Part shown: positions 31,076 to 41,800 of the stretch, piece by piece
Position numbering within the stretch: position 1 is the stretch's first letter
How the letters are laid out: each line of letters starts with the position of its first letter
From: Thioalkalivibrio sp. ALJ12
GTDB taxonomy: Bacteria; Pseudomonadota; Gammaproteobacteria; Ectothiorhodospirales; Ectothiorhodospiraceae
Reading direction: 5' to 3'
NCBI RefSeq assembly: GCF_000378305.1
Contig: NZ_KB899538.1
Location: 744,001-808,000 of the forward strand
DNA length: 64,000 nt
Translations under genes and position numbers: made by a program
The notes under the pieces: model-generated
Told to the model about the DNA's origin: nothing
Databases searched by the model: none
What the model saw: only the letters and a program-made list of their open reading frames with translations

Positions 31076-31410
31076 TGCGTTATCCAGTTCAGGTAATCCG
31101 GGGACCCGTGCGTGATCGGCACGGCGATAATCTCCGGGGTCTCATACGGGTGATGTTCCGTCAGGTGGGCCTGCAACTCATCGCGGGCATCGACGGAGGT
31201 TTTGATCAGCAGTGTGACTTCGGAATCGGTCTCGATATTCCCTTTCCACACGTAAATTGAGCGTCCGGCCGGGAGGATGTGCACGCAGGCCGCCAGGCCG
31301 CGCTGGACCAGTTCACCCGCCAGGGTCTCGGCCTCGGTGGGGTCGTCCAGTGTGGTGAGTACCAGCCAGGCGCGCACGTTCGAGTTGTCGGGTTCCTTGT
31401 CCGGCATCAT
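31063..31410 (-). CDS. cutA: divalent-cation tolerance protein CutA, 115 aa
   Basis: Small trimeric PII-like protein linked by name to copper tolerance; the molecular role is unclear. Motifs are RGLAACVHILPAGRSIYVWKG (~37-57), SEVTLLIKTS and HPYETPEIIAVPI (~86-98), all typical. Two adjacent ATGs at 31410 and 31407 (MMPDKEP) are equivalent; the longer frame is rejected. It overlaps dsbD. The cutA-dsbD pairing is conserved in many proteobacteria, near groES-groEL as here. Confidence 0.93.
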   Translation of the reverse strand: MMPDKEPDNSNVRAWLVLTTLDDPTEAETLAGELVQRGLAACVHILPAGRSIYVWKGNIETDSEVTLLIKTSVDARDELQAHLTEHHPYETPEIIAVPITHGSPDYLNWITQCTS

Positions 31411-31423
31411 CGACTCTTGGGCA

Positions 31424-32251
31424 TCAGGAGTTTGTGCGAAGTTCGATCCGGGCCGGCTGGCCGGGGCGCAGCACGGCATCGTCGCTCGGCGAGAATTCGG
31501 CCTCGATCCGGTATCCCTGATCCTCGTCTTTGCCTACAAGTTCCCAGCCGATCCGGTCGATCGTGCCCGAAAACTCGTGCTCGCCAACCGTAATCGTGAC
31601 CTCCTGCCCCTCGCTGAGCGACTGAATGCGCTCCGGTGCCACCAGGGCGCGGACCCGCATGGTGTCCCCGGCCCCCAGTACCGCCAGCACGGCCGGCGCC
31701 AGGGCGGGATTCACGAACTGGCCGGGGGAGACATCAATACGCGTGACGCGGCCGCTGGCCGGCGCGCGGACTGTGGCGTCGTCGCGATCGGCGCGCGCCC
31801 GGTCGCGCTGGGCGCGCGCCTCGGCCAGACGCGCGGCGACGGTGGCCTGCTGGATGCGTGCCAGTTCCACCTCGCGCAAGGCGATCAGGGTCTGGTCGTA
31901 CAGGTCCTCCGCCTTTTCGACCTCGCGATTGGCCTCGTCCAGTTCCAGTTGCAGGCGCTCGATGGCGGCCTGCGCGGCACGCAGGTCCGCCTCGACCCTC
32001 CGCGTATCCAGGCGGAACAGGGCGGCGTCCTGGTCGACATGCTCGCCCGGGCGGACCTCGATCACCTCGATCTTGCCGGCCACCGGTGCTGTGATGCGGT
32101 AGGTCTGGCCCCAGTCGAGCTGACCCTCAAGTGCGTCGCTGTCGTCGGTCGCCAACCCCGTGGAGGGCAGTACCAGCAGGGCGCAACAAGCGAGCGCCGA
32201 GAGCAGCAGTCGTCGGCCTGGGTTGCCCGGGATCAGGCGATCGATGGACAT
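31424..32251 (-). CDS. HlyD / membrane-fusion-type periplasmic adaptor, 275 aa
   Basis: Adaptor of a tripartite efflux or secretion system. A signal or anchor segment (LLLSALACCALLVLPSTGLA, ~15-35) is followed by a lipoyl half (APVAGKIEVIEVRPGEHVDQD, ~58-78), a long alpha-hairpin coiled coil (~85-150), the second lipoyl half (APASGRVTRIDVSPGQFVN) and a beta-barrel domain. The ATG at 32251 (MSIDRLIP) follows GGGAG; the upstream frame is rejected. It is short for the family. The TolC-like gene precedes it by 39 bp. No inner-membrane pump gene is present in the operon. Confidence 0.85.
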   Translation of the reverse strand: MSIDRLIPGNPGRRLLLSALACCALLVLPSTGLATDDSDALEGQLDWGQTYRITAPVAGKIEVIEVRPGEHVDQDAALFRLDTRRVEADLRAAQAAIERLQLELDEANREVEKAEDLYDQTLIALREVELARIQQATVAARLAEARAQRDRARADRDDATVRAPASGRVTRIDVSPGQFVNPALAPAVLAVLGAGDTMRVRALVAPERIQSLSEGQEVTITVGEHEFSGTIDRIGWELVGKDEDQGYRIEAEFSPSDDAVLRPGQPARIELRTNS

Positions 32252-32290
32252 CGGGTGTTCTCCCTCGGGGCGCCCGCGGGCGCGCATTCG

Positions 32291-33685
32291 TTATTCCCGT
32301 TCTGCCATGGCCGTGCCGGCCAGGCGAAAGGGGCTCAGGTCGCTACGGCCGGTCAGCAGCGCGAGGCGCTCGTAGACCATAGCCAGTTCGAACTCGGTCT
32401 GGGCATTGAAATAAGCCGCCGCACTTTGCTGGACCATCGAGTCGCCGAGATCGGCCTGGTCCTCGATGTCGTACAGGTAGCGGGCGCGGTCGATATACAG
32501 CTGGCGATAATCCATGCGCCATTCGGCCTCGTCACGCTGCATCCGCAGGGCCTGGGCCTCGTGATAGAGCTCGCGCAGGCGGTTGCGGGCCTCGATCCGT
32601 GCCTGCCCCAGGTCCGCCTCCGCGCGCTGCCGGGCCGCGACCGCATGCCCGACCCGGCTGTCCTGGCGGCGCCCCTCGTACAACGGCACTTCCAGCACGA
32701 GCCCGGCGGCAAAGGGGTTGCGATCGCCGCCAAACTCGCGGTTCCAGTAGCCCGTCTCGGCCTCCGCATACAGGCGTGGGCGGCGCTGGGCGCGGGCCGC
32801 ATCCACGCCGCGTGCGGCGGCCTCTACTTGCAGGCGCTCGGCGGCAAGGGTTGGATTGGCGCTGTCGAGTTCGGCCATCAGGTCGTCCAGGCCCGGGAGG
32901 TCCGGGAGATCCAGCGGCAGGGCGGGTGCCAGGACGGTGCGGATGCGCTCGCCGGGTCGGTTCAGGGCCTCGGCCAGCTCGTCGCGGGCTCGGCGCTGAT
33001 TCTGCAGCGCGCGCTGGCGCTGCACGCGCAGGGTCTGGTACTCCGACTCCAGGCGAAAGACCTCGATATCCGAGACCTGTCCACGCTCGGCGCGTTCTTC
33101 CGCACGCTCCTTGCTGACGAATGCGGCTGCCATGGCCTCGGTGTCGCGGGCAAAACCGAGATCGGCGAGCAGGACGTTGAAGTACCGCTCCATGACATGC
33201 AGCGAGTGCCGGGCGTGCGCCAGGATCTCCATCTCGCGGGCGGCCTCGAGGCGCTGGGTGCTGGCGGCCTCGCGCGCGTTCGACTGGCCGAAGTCGCTCA
33301 GCAGCTTGCGGGCGACGATGGTGGCCCGCGAGTCGTTGCGGCTCTGATCCGGGGCGAGGTCATTGGGCTCGATCCAGCGAGCCTCCAGCCGCGCATTCAC
33401 CGTGACGTCGCGCCCGGCCTGGGTGCCGGCCAGTTCCTGTTCGGCGATCTCGCGTTCCGCCCGCGCCCGTCGGACCTGTGGGTGGAGGGCGTCGACCGCG
33501 GTCAGCGCGCTTTGCAGCCGCAACGGCTCGGGCAGTGGTTCGGGATCGATCACGCCATCTGCCGGAGTGTCCAGTGCGCCACCGGTGGCAGGCAAAAGCG
33601 CAACGCCGAGTGCGACGAGGCTGGCCAGAAGGGGCGTTACCATTCGACGCCGCGCTTGCCGGCGCGCCGCATGTGCTGGATGCAT
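32291..33685 (-). CDS. TolC-family outer-membrane efflux protein, 464 aa
   Basis: Outer-membrane channel that docks with the adjacent HlyD-like adaptor. A signal peptide ends near PATGGA (~36). The mature part shows two related halves rich in long helices (AEREIAEQELAGTQAGRDV ... and EIEARNRLRELYHEAQALRMQRDE), with FNVLLADLGFARDTEA typical of OEP repeats. Alternative start MVTPLLASLV lies at residue 15. It ends 39 bp before the adaptor gene. Confidence 0.87.
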   Translation of the reverse strand: MHPAHAARRQARRRMVTPLLASLVALGVALLPATGGALDTPADGVIDPEPLPEPLRLQSALTAVDALHPQVRRARAEREIAEQELAGTQAGRDVTVNARLEARWIEPNDLAPDQSRNDSRATIVARKLLSDFGQSNAREAASTQRLEAAREMEILAHARHSLHVMERYFNVLLADLGFARDTEAMAAAFVSKERAEERAERGQVSDIEVFRLESEYQTLRVQRQRALQNQRRARDELAEALNRPGERIRTVLAPALPLDLPDLPGLDDLMAELDSANPTLAAERLQVEAAARGVDAARAQRRPRLYAEAETGYWNREFGGDRNPFAAGLVLEVPLYEGRRQDSRVGHAVAARQRAEADLGQARIEARNRLRELYHEAQALRMQRDEAEWRMDYRQLYIDRARYLYDIEDQADLGDSMVQQSAAAYFNAQTEFELAMVYERLALLTGRSDLSPFRLAGTAMAERE

Positions 33686-33693
33686 CGGGGTAC

Positions 33694-34248
33694 CTATCGT
33701 CCAGCGCGTTCGCGACGGAAGCGGGTGAAATTGCCGTCTTCGTAATGCCCTTCGGCGACGAACTCGCCCAGCAGCAGGAATTCGTCGACATCCCGGGTAG
33801 CCCCGGTAAAGCGAGCGATGGGTTCGCCTTCCAGGTTGAAGAACTGGAATACCGGCGTTGCACGCACCCGAAAGTCGCGGGTGGCGAAGTCCATCATCGT
33901 CTTGGTATCGCCCTCGAAGGTGACGACCTCAATCGAGCCTTCGACATCCACCGCGAAGATGCGGAAGCGGTCCTTGTAAAACTCCTGCACTTCCGGCTGA
34001 TTCAGGACCTGATTCTTCATGCGGTGGCAGAACGGGCAGTCATCCATCTCGAAGAACAGCAGGATGCCTTTCTTGCCGGCCTCGCGGGCCTCTTCCAGTT
34101 CTTCCTGGAAGTCGCCGAAGGTCGGGTCGAAGAAGTGGTGGTTCGGATCGCGCGGGTCTTCCACGCCAGCGCTGCCCAATCCCGGGAGCAGCAGGAGCAG
34201 GGCCGCCAGTAGGGCGGGGAGCAGGGAAATGATGCGGCGCGGTCTCAT
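33694..34248 (-). CDS. periplasmic thioredoxin-like protein (SoxW type), 184 aa
   Basis: Exported thioredoxin-fold protein. A signal peptide (MRPRRIISLLPALLAALLLL) precedes a mature domain with active site FFEMDDCPFCHRMKNQVLN (~58-76) and cis-Pro segment RATPVFQFF. The ATG at 34248 is chosen for the clean signal; an upstream ATG at 34281 is possible. Pattern and partners fit SoxW-like proteins that are recycled by DsbD-type transporters. It is the first gene of the minus-strand operon; tolC-like follows after 8 bp. Confidence 0.83.
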   Translation of the reverse strand: MRPRRIISLLPALLAALLLLLPGLGSAGVEDPRDPNHHFFDPTFGDFQEELEEAREAGKKGILLFFEMDDCPFCHRMKNQVLNQPEVQEFYKDRFRIFAVDVEGSIEVVTFEGDTKTMMDFATRDFRVRATPVFQFFNLEGEPIARFTGATRDVDEFLLLGEFVAEGHYEDGNFTRFRRERAGR

Positions 34249-34437
34249 GCGGCTGGGCTCCGGATTTCTGAAGACGTTCACAGTTAAGACGGGCCAGAGC
34301 GTCCCTCAATTCCCTCTCGGTTGCAAGGAAAAGAGAGCGAAGCGAGCGTTGGTGGCATGCCCCCTGAGAGGGCTGTTCGACAGCGGTTTGGGGGCGTGTT
34401 CCAATGTTCTGCTCTTCTTTTATGGAACCCGTTATTC

Positions 34438-34923
34438 ATGCGCAGCCCCTTCCTCCCGTTGTTTGTTTTTCTCGGGTTGGTATTGCTCGAGATCTTCGGC
34501 TTTGCCTGGGTGGGCGACGCTGTCGGGGCGCTCGCCACGGTGGCGCTGGTGATCGCGACGGCCGCGGCGGGTCTGCTGCTGTTTCGCCTGCAGGGCTTCT
34601 ACCACTGGCGCCGCTTGCAGCAGAGCCTGGCCCGCGGCGAGATGCCTGCGCGCGGGCTGGTCGAGGGCTGGCTGCTGATGTCGGCGGCGGTCCTGCTGCT
34701 GTTGCCCGGGTTTTTCACCGACGCGGCGGGCTTTGTGCTGCTGGTGCCGCCGCTGCGGCGCTGGGCGGCCGAGGGCATCCTGCGTCGGGGCATGATCCGG
34801 GCACGCACGAGTGGCTCGGGTCCGGCCGGGCCGGGCGGCCCGATCGAGGGGGAGTTCCGTCGCCACGACGCCGGTGACGAGTCCGCGCCCGATGATCGCC
34901 TGGACCACGACGACCGCCGCTGA
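34438..34923 (+). CDS. fxsA: FxsA family membrane protein, 161 aa
   Basis: Cytoplasmic-membrane protein known in E. coli for easing exclusion of phage T7 by the F plasmid. Membrane segments are at ~5-25, ~28-45 and ~80-105 (AAVLLLLPGFFTDAAGFVLLVPP, the FxsA signature). The cytosolic tail is acidic. The ATG at 34438 (MRSPFLPLFVFLGL) begins the first helix; the upstream frame is rejected. It stands before groES as in many gammaproteobacteria, with 50 bp to the groES promoter region. Confidence 0.92.
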   Translation: MRSPFLPLFVFLGLVLLEIFGFAWVGDAVGALATVALVIATAAAGLLLFRLQGFYHWRRLQQSLARGEMPARGLVEGWLLMSAAVLLLLPGFFTDAAGFVLLVPPLRRWAAEGILRRGMIRARTSGSGPAGPGGPIEGEFRRHDAGDESAPDDRLDHDDRR

Positions 34924-34944
34924 GAATTCTCCTTCCCCGCGCCC

Positions 34945-34972
34945 TTGACTCGGCTTGGTGTGCCCCTATTAT
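34945..34972 (+). promoter_or_regulatory. sigma-70 promoter of groES-groEL
   Basis: TTGACT (34945-34950), a 16-bp spacer and TATTAT (34967-34972). The -10 abuts the CIRCE operator, so repressor binding would block it. Confidence 0.7.
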
Positions 34973-34998
34973 TAGCACTCGTTCGGGGTGGGTGCTAA
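34972..34998 (+). promoter_or_regulatory. CIRCE operator (HrcA binding site)
   Basis: TTAGCACTC-N9-GGGTGCTAA, one base from the inverted repeat TTAGCACTC-N9-GAGTGCTAA. It overlaps the promoter's -10 and the transcription start. This predicts HrcA repression of groES-groEL and an hrcA gene elsewhere in the genome. Confidence 0.88.
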
Positions 34999-35058
34999 CA
35001 GGGCGCCTACCCGACATCCTCCAACCTGTTAAGAACATCGATATAAGGAGTTCGCACC

Positions 35059-37058
<2,000 letters not shown>

Positions 37059-37091
37059 GCCGCTCGGCCTTTTGTGACGCCAAGCAACAGG

Positions 37092-37117
37092 AGACCCCGC
37101 TGCGGCGGGGTCTTTTT
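37092..37117 (+). terminator. rho-independent terminator of groESL
   Basis: 9-bp stem AGACCCCGC / GCGGGGTCT (37092-37100, 37105-37113) with a 4-nt loop and TTTT, 34 bp past the groEL stop. Confidence 0.9.
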
Positions 37118-37464
37118 GTCTGGATCGCGCCACCCTGTTCTTGTACATCGGAACCCACAAGTAATCTGTGTGTCCTTAAGGGAACAAGGTTCTAGGTAAG
37201 GTCGGCGTTTTGATGGGCAGGTAGTTGCCCTGATCAGACAGAAGAAGGGAGTCGCCTGATCACAGGCAGGTGTTTCCTTAATGTGACAACGTTGTGATGC
37301 CGATACAATTCTTGGCTGGAATGCGTGCAAAACCGGAAAGCATGTGCCACTATCAAGCTGCTGTAGAGGGCTTGGCGCTCGCTGCTCCAGATTCCGGTCG
37401 GGAGTCAACCGTTCGGCAACGCGCTTGTCTCTGATCAGTCGTCGTTTGTTTTTACAAGGAGGCT
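37118..37464 (+). other. 347-bp spacer upstream of the OmpA-like gene
   Basis: No gene seen. It is somewhat AT-richer than the surroundings. A possible -10 TACAAT at about 37304 has only a weak -35 (GTGACA, 15 bp away), which would leave a leader of about 155 nt. A strong ribosome-binding site, AAGGAGG, lies just before the ATG at 37465. I did not find a convincing riboswitch or a second hairpin terminator. Confidence 0.4.
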
Positions 37465-38112
37465 ATGAACATGAATCACAAGCTGGTTAAGAATATTCTG
37501 GCCGCGTCCGTGGCCACGCTGCTGATCGGTACCGCGAGCCAGGCAGTGGCTCAGGAGCCGCCGGCGGCCAACGTCACCGACCGCAGCGGTAATGTCGTGA
37601 TGGATCGCTCTGGCGAGTGCGTGCGCACCCGTTCCTGGGCACCGGAAAACGTCCGTCATTCCGAGTGCGCCGGTTACATCCAGGAAACCGCGGAGGCCCC
37701 CGAGCCGGATCCGGCCCCCGAGCCCGAGCCCGAGCCCGAGCCCGAGTTTGAAACCACCACGCTGAGCGCCCAGGCCCTGTTCGATTTTGACAGCGCCGAA
37801 CTGCGTTCGGAAGGCCGCGATGCCCTGCGTGAACTGGCCCGCAGCCTGACCGCCGACGACGCCGAGTACAGCTCGGTGCTGGTCGAAGGTCACACCTGCA
37901 CCATCGGCCCGGCCGACTACAACCAGGGCCTGTCCGAGCGTCGCGCCCAGTCCGTGGCCGACTTCCTGGCCAGCGAAGGTGTGCGTGAAGACGACATCCG
38001 TACCGTGGGCTACGGTGAGGACCGCCCGACCGCCGACAACTCCACCCGCGAAGGCCGCGAGGCCAACCGTCGCGTGGAAGTGACCTCCGACGTGCGTCAG
38101 CGCGCCGACTAA
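37465..38112 (+). CDS. OmpA-family outer-membrane / peptidoglycan-associated protein, 215 aa
   Basis: Signal peptide ends at AVAQ (~30). The N-terminal mature segment (DRSGNVVMDRSGECVRTRSWAP..SECAGY) is the Cys-paired motif of burkholderial-type OmpA proteins (C52, C68). An EPEPEP linker (~79-95) leads to the C-terminal OmpA domain (~98-210) with LFDFDSAELRSEG, LSERRAQSV and a C-terminal EANRRVEV. There is no beta-barrel domain. The peptidoglycan-contact Asp of the GHTD motif is Cys145 here (GHTCTIGP), with the paired Arg160 kept. It likely links the outer membrane to the wall; loss of the Asp could weaken that. Codon choice is strongly biased, suggesting high expression. Confidence 0.85.
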   Translation: MNMNHKLVKNILAASVATLLIGTASQAVAQEPPAANVTDRSGNVVMDRSGECVRTRSWAPENVRHSECAGYIQETAEAPEPDPAPEPEPEPEPEFETTTLSAQALFDFDSAELRSEGRDALRELARSLTADDAEYSSVLVEGHTCTIGPADYNQGLSERRAQSVADFLASEGVREDDIRTVGYGEDRPTADNSTREGREANRRVEVTSDVRQRAD

Positions 38113-38167
38113 GGTCTCTATAGCTGTCGGTATCCGGCCATCGGTTCGTCCGATGGTCCGGGAATCA

Positions 38168-38193
38168 GGCCCCGCCTCGGCGGGGCCTTTTTT
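38168..38193 (+). terminator. rho-independent terminator of the OmpA-like gene
   Basis: GGCCCCGC / GCGGGGCC stem with a 4-nt loop (CTCG) followed by TTTTTT. It closes the transcript of the OmpA-like gene about 55 bp after its stop. 38113-38302 otherwise holds only the spacer to the thioredoxin-like gene. Confidence 0.88.
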
Positions 38194-38302
38194 ATGAAGG
38201 GTCTTGGAGCCCTGGTTATGTGGTTGCGGCGCGGGGGCGCGTTAAGTTCCGGTTAAGCCTTCCGTCCTAGACTAACTCCAAAACCGGAGGACCTTACTGA
38301 TC

Positions 38303-38803
38303 ATGAATCTGCATACGCTCAAGCTACACAAGGGCATCCGTCTGGTCGGCCTGACGATCGTCCTGATGCTCGGGGGCATGTTGCTGTCTGGCGCCGCCTC
38401 CGCGCATGGGATCGAGCGGGCCACGGATCTGCAGTCCCTGGTGCAGAACGGGGACGGCAAGCCGACCCTGATCATGTTCGCCTCCGACAGCTGTCCCTAT
38501 TGTGATCGGGCGGAACACCAGCACCTGGGTCCGATGAGCGAGGATGCGAGCTACGAGGGTATCCACATTCGCAAGGTCATCCTCAACCGTGACGAGGTGC
38601 GCGACTTCGACGGCGAGGTGCGCCGCGGTCACGAGCTGGGCCGTGCCTACGGGGCGCGTGTGGTCCCGACCATCATGGCCTTTGACGCCGAGGGCAATCC
38701 GGTGGGCCAGCCGCTAGTCGGTATCCCCAACGAGCAGCTCTACCGCAGCCAGATCCGTCAGCGCATTCAGCAGGCTATCCGCCACAACGGGGAATCGAGC
38801 TAG
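38303..38803 (+). CDS. periplasmic thioredoxin-like protein, 166 aa
   Basis: Exported protein: signal peptide or anchor (~12-35, ending GAASA), then a thioredoxin-fold domain with active site FASDSCPYCDRAEHQHL (~59-75), RAYGARVVPTIMAFD with the cis-Pro, and a C-terminal helix. The CPYC site and the short domain suggest a disulfide reductase/oxidase, SoxW- or DsbE-like. It stands alone, convergent with tamB (73-bp gap). It is related to the 33694-34248 gene in general layout but not close. Confidence 0.8.
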   Translation: MNLHTLKLHKGIRLVGLTIVLMLGGMLLSGAASAHGIERATDLQSLVQNGDGKPTLIMFASDSCPYCDRAEHQHLGPMSEDASYEGIHIRKVILNRDEVRDFDGEVRRGHELGRAYGARVVPTIMAFDAEGNPVGQPLVGIPNEQLYRSQIRQRIQQAIRHNGESS

Positions 38804-38876
38804 ATAGACGCACCAGAGGTCGGAACGCGCGAAGAAGCTGGAGCGATCTTGACAGGCCCCGGAGCCTGGTTCGGGC

Positions 38877-41800
38877 TTAGCGTTCGATCCGGTAGATCAG
38901 GTCTACGGTCTGCTCGGTGGTGCCGGAGGAGGTCTCCAGTGTCAGCCGCCGGCTGAGCTCGTAGCTCAGCAACACCCGCGAGGTATTGTCGAACAAGCCC
39001 ACCGAGTAGCGCAGCAGCAGGCGCGGGGACAGATACAGCCCCAGGGTCAGGGCGCTCTCCTCGATACCGCCTTCAGTATCAATCGTAACCTCGTCCAGCC
39101 CCAGTTCCGTCCCGATCCGCTGGGTGATCAGCGCGCTTTGTTCGAGGCCGTAGGCCGCGGCCGCCGACGCGATCATGTTGCCGTCCGACTCCGACGCCCC
39201 CGAGAGTGGCCGTCCGGTCAGCAGGAAGGCCATGGCTTCGGTCTCGTCCATCGCGGGTTCCGAGAACACCCTCGAGCGCAGGTTGTCCGGGGTCCCGCCG
39301 ATCTCGAGGCCCACCGTTACGTTGTACTCGCGTACCGTGCGCACGGCGCGCAGGTCCAGTTCCGGTGTTTCCGCAGGCCCCTGGAACAGCAGGATGCCGC
39401 GGTCGACTCGCAGATCCTGTCCGTAAGCATTGAAGCGCCCCTCGGGGATGCGAATCTCCCCGAACAGCTGGGTCGGACGCCCGGCAATCTCCTCGACATC
39501 CACTTCGCCGGCAAAGCGGGCCGTAAGCCCGTGGCCGTCAAAGCGCACGTCGTCACCCAGACGGATGCGGATGCGGATATCCGTCTTCAGCGCCTGTGCC
39601 TCTTCCAGCTCCTCGCCCAGGATGATCTCGTCTCCGGAGACGCGGATCGCGCCCGGGGGCAGGTCCGGTGGGCGGATTCGGGCCCACGGCAGCAGCACCT
39701 CGCCGCGCACGCGGATGCCGTCCTCGGGCGTGAACACCAGCTCCAGATCCGGTGTGATCGTCGCCTCGGCGTCCACCCGATTGACGGCGAGGAAGTCTTC
39801 TCCGCGCAGCTGCATCTCGGCACGCGGTCCATCACCCCCCAGGTCCACGCGACCCGCGAGGTCGATGGCACCATCGCCTGACTCCAGCCGCCCGTCCAGG
39901 GTCATCTCCTCGGCGGAGACGACGTTTGCGGTCACCTCGGGGATCAGGATGTCGATCCCGGCATCCGGGATCAGCACGCCCCCGTCGGTAAAGCGCACGG
40001 CGCCCTCGACCAGCGGGGCGTCCAGGCGCCCGCCGAATGTCAGACGGGCATCGAGCACGCCGCGAAGGCGCTGAATGTCGGGGCTTGCCGCCGCAATCCA
40101 GGACAGATCATCGAGGCGGGCCTCGAAATCGCCATCGATGCGCGTATCGTCGCCGTCGGGACGTAGTTCGAGTGTCGCCCGTGCGATACCGCCATCGAGA
40201 AAGCCGAGTCGAAAATCGACATCCACGTCGCGGTCGCGTACCCGCGCATCGAGATGGACATCCCGGTAGGGCACATCCTGCAACTCGCCATCCTCGTCGC
40301 GCACCATCAGGCGCCCATCCGTCGGGCGTACGGCCAGATCCGCGTCGATGCGCCCCTGCTCATCCAGGCGGCCGCTGGCCTCGGCATTGATCTGCCCCTC
40401 GATGCCCAGTTCAGGCGGCAACAGGGGCTCCAGCCAGCCAAGCTCCAGGTTCTCCAGGAGTGCACTGAAGTCTCCGCCTGTCGCCTCCTGCCAGCGACCT
40501 TCGGCGCAGATGCGCCCGCCTTCCCGGGCCAGGCACAGACGCTCGAGGTCTGCGGACTCCGGGCCGCCTTCCAGGCCGACCGGGGACGGCAACGACCAGT
40601 CGCCCGCCTGGGGTTGCGTCAGGTCCAGGCGGGTCAGCCGGCCGCTCCAGTGCGTGGCGTCGAGGTCGAAGCCCCCCGCCATCGCCAGTGCCAGCGTACC
40701 CAGTTCCCGGCCATCCACGTCCAGATCCAGGCGATGGTCGTCGACGGTCCCCGAGGCCCTCAGGTGCACGTCGGCCAGGTGGATCCCGGTGGCCGGTTCC
40801 AGGTCCTCCAGCCGCAGGTCCAGCCGGGCGGGGGTGTCTTCCGCGAGCCCGGCCTCGGCGTTCAGCTGCAGCCGCGCCAGCGCGATATCCCCCAGCCGGA
40901 GGCCGGCACCGTCGCCTTCGGCCGCTACCTGTGGCGCCTCGGGAGACCCGGTGACGTGCGCATCCAGGTTCAGTTGTCCCGCAAGGTCGGGCCATAGCTG
41001 CTGCAGTTCCGGGGCATCTACCCGCAGGCGGAAATCCAGCACCTCGGTCCAGCGGCCCTGTGCGCTCAGGGTGTTGGCGCCGAGCGCCAGCTCCAGTTGT
41101 TCGACCGTCAGGGCATCGCCTTCCAGCTCGGCTCGGCCGCGCCCTTCGACCGGCTGCTCGCGCAGGGTGCCGGTCAGGCGCTCCAGTTCGGCCTGCAGAT
41201 GCAGTACGCCGTCCTCGGCCTGCCCGCCGCGGGTGCTGAGTGTCAGGTCGAGGCGGCCGGGTGCCTCGGGTGTGATGATGGCCGGGTCCAATGCCTCGGC
41301 CTGCAGTGCGAGGTCCCAGTCGAGACCCTCGGCCCAGCCTACGTCTCCCGCCAGATCCAGGCGCCCGCCGTCGTCCATCGCCAGGCGCAGGCGATCGATC
41401 CGGGCGCCGCTCTCGGTCAGGTCCACGCGCCCGTCGCCGGTCACGCCAATGCCATGACTTTCAGCCCGCAGGGGGTCCAGGCGCAGCTGGGCCTGGAGCT
41501 GTCCCGAGGCGGGGGTATAGCGGCCGGACACGGCGATGCGCAGCTGATCCAGGTGACCTTCCAGCTCTTCCTGCAGGCGCGCGAGATCCGGTGCGGTCAG
41601 TGCCAGATCCATTTCGAGATCCAGCGCGTGCCCCGGATCGGACAGGTCCCCGCCCAGCCCCGCGACCTGTCCACTGAGGGCGGCCGTCAGGGCGTCTTCG
41701 TCGACCTTGAGTTCGCTCTCGCGCAGGCGGGCCGTACCGTCCGCGAGCGTCAGGCCCAGCTGTCCGGTCAGGGCGTGGTCCTCGAAGTGGCCTCGCAGCT

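Noticed and set aside
31277-33745. 822-aa open frame opposite the TolC/HlyD operon
   Set aside because: Crosses three minus-strand genes with signal peptides and family motifs; no motif of its own.
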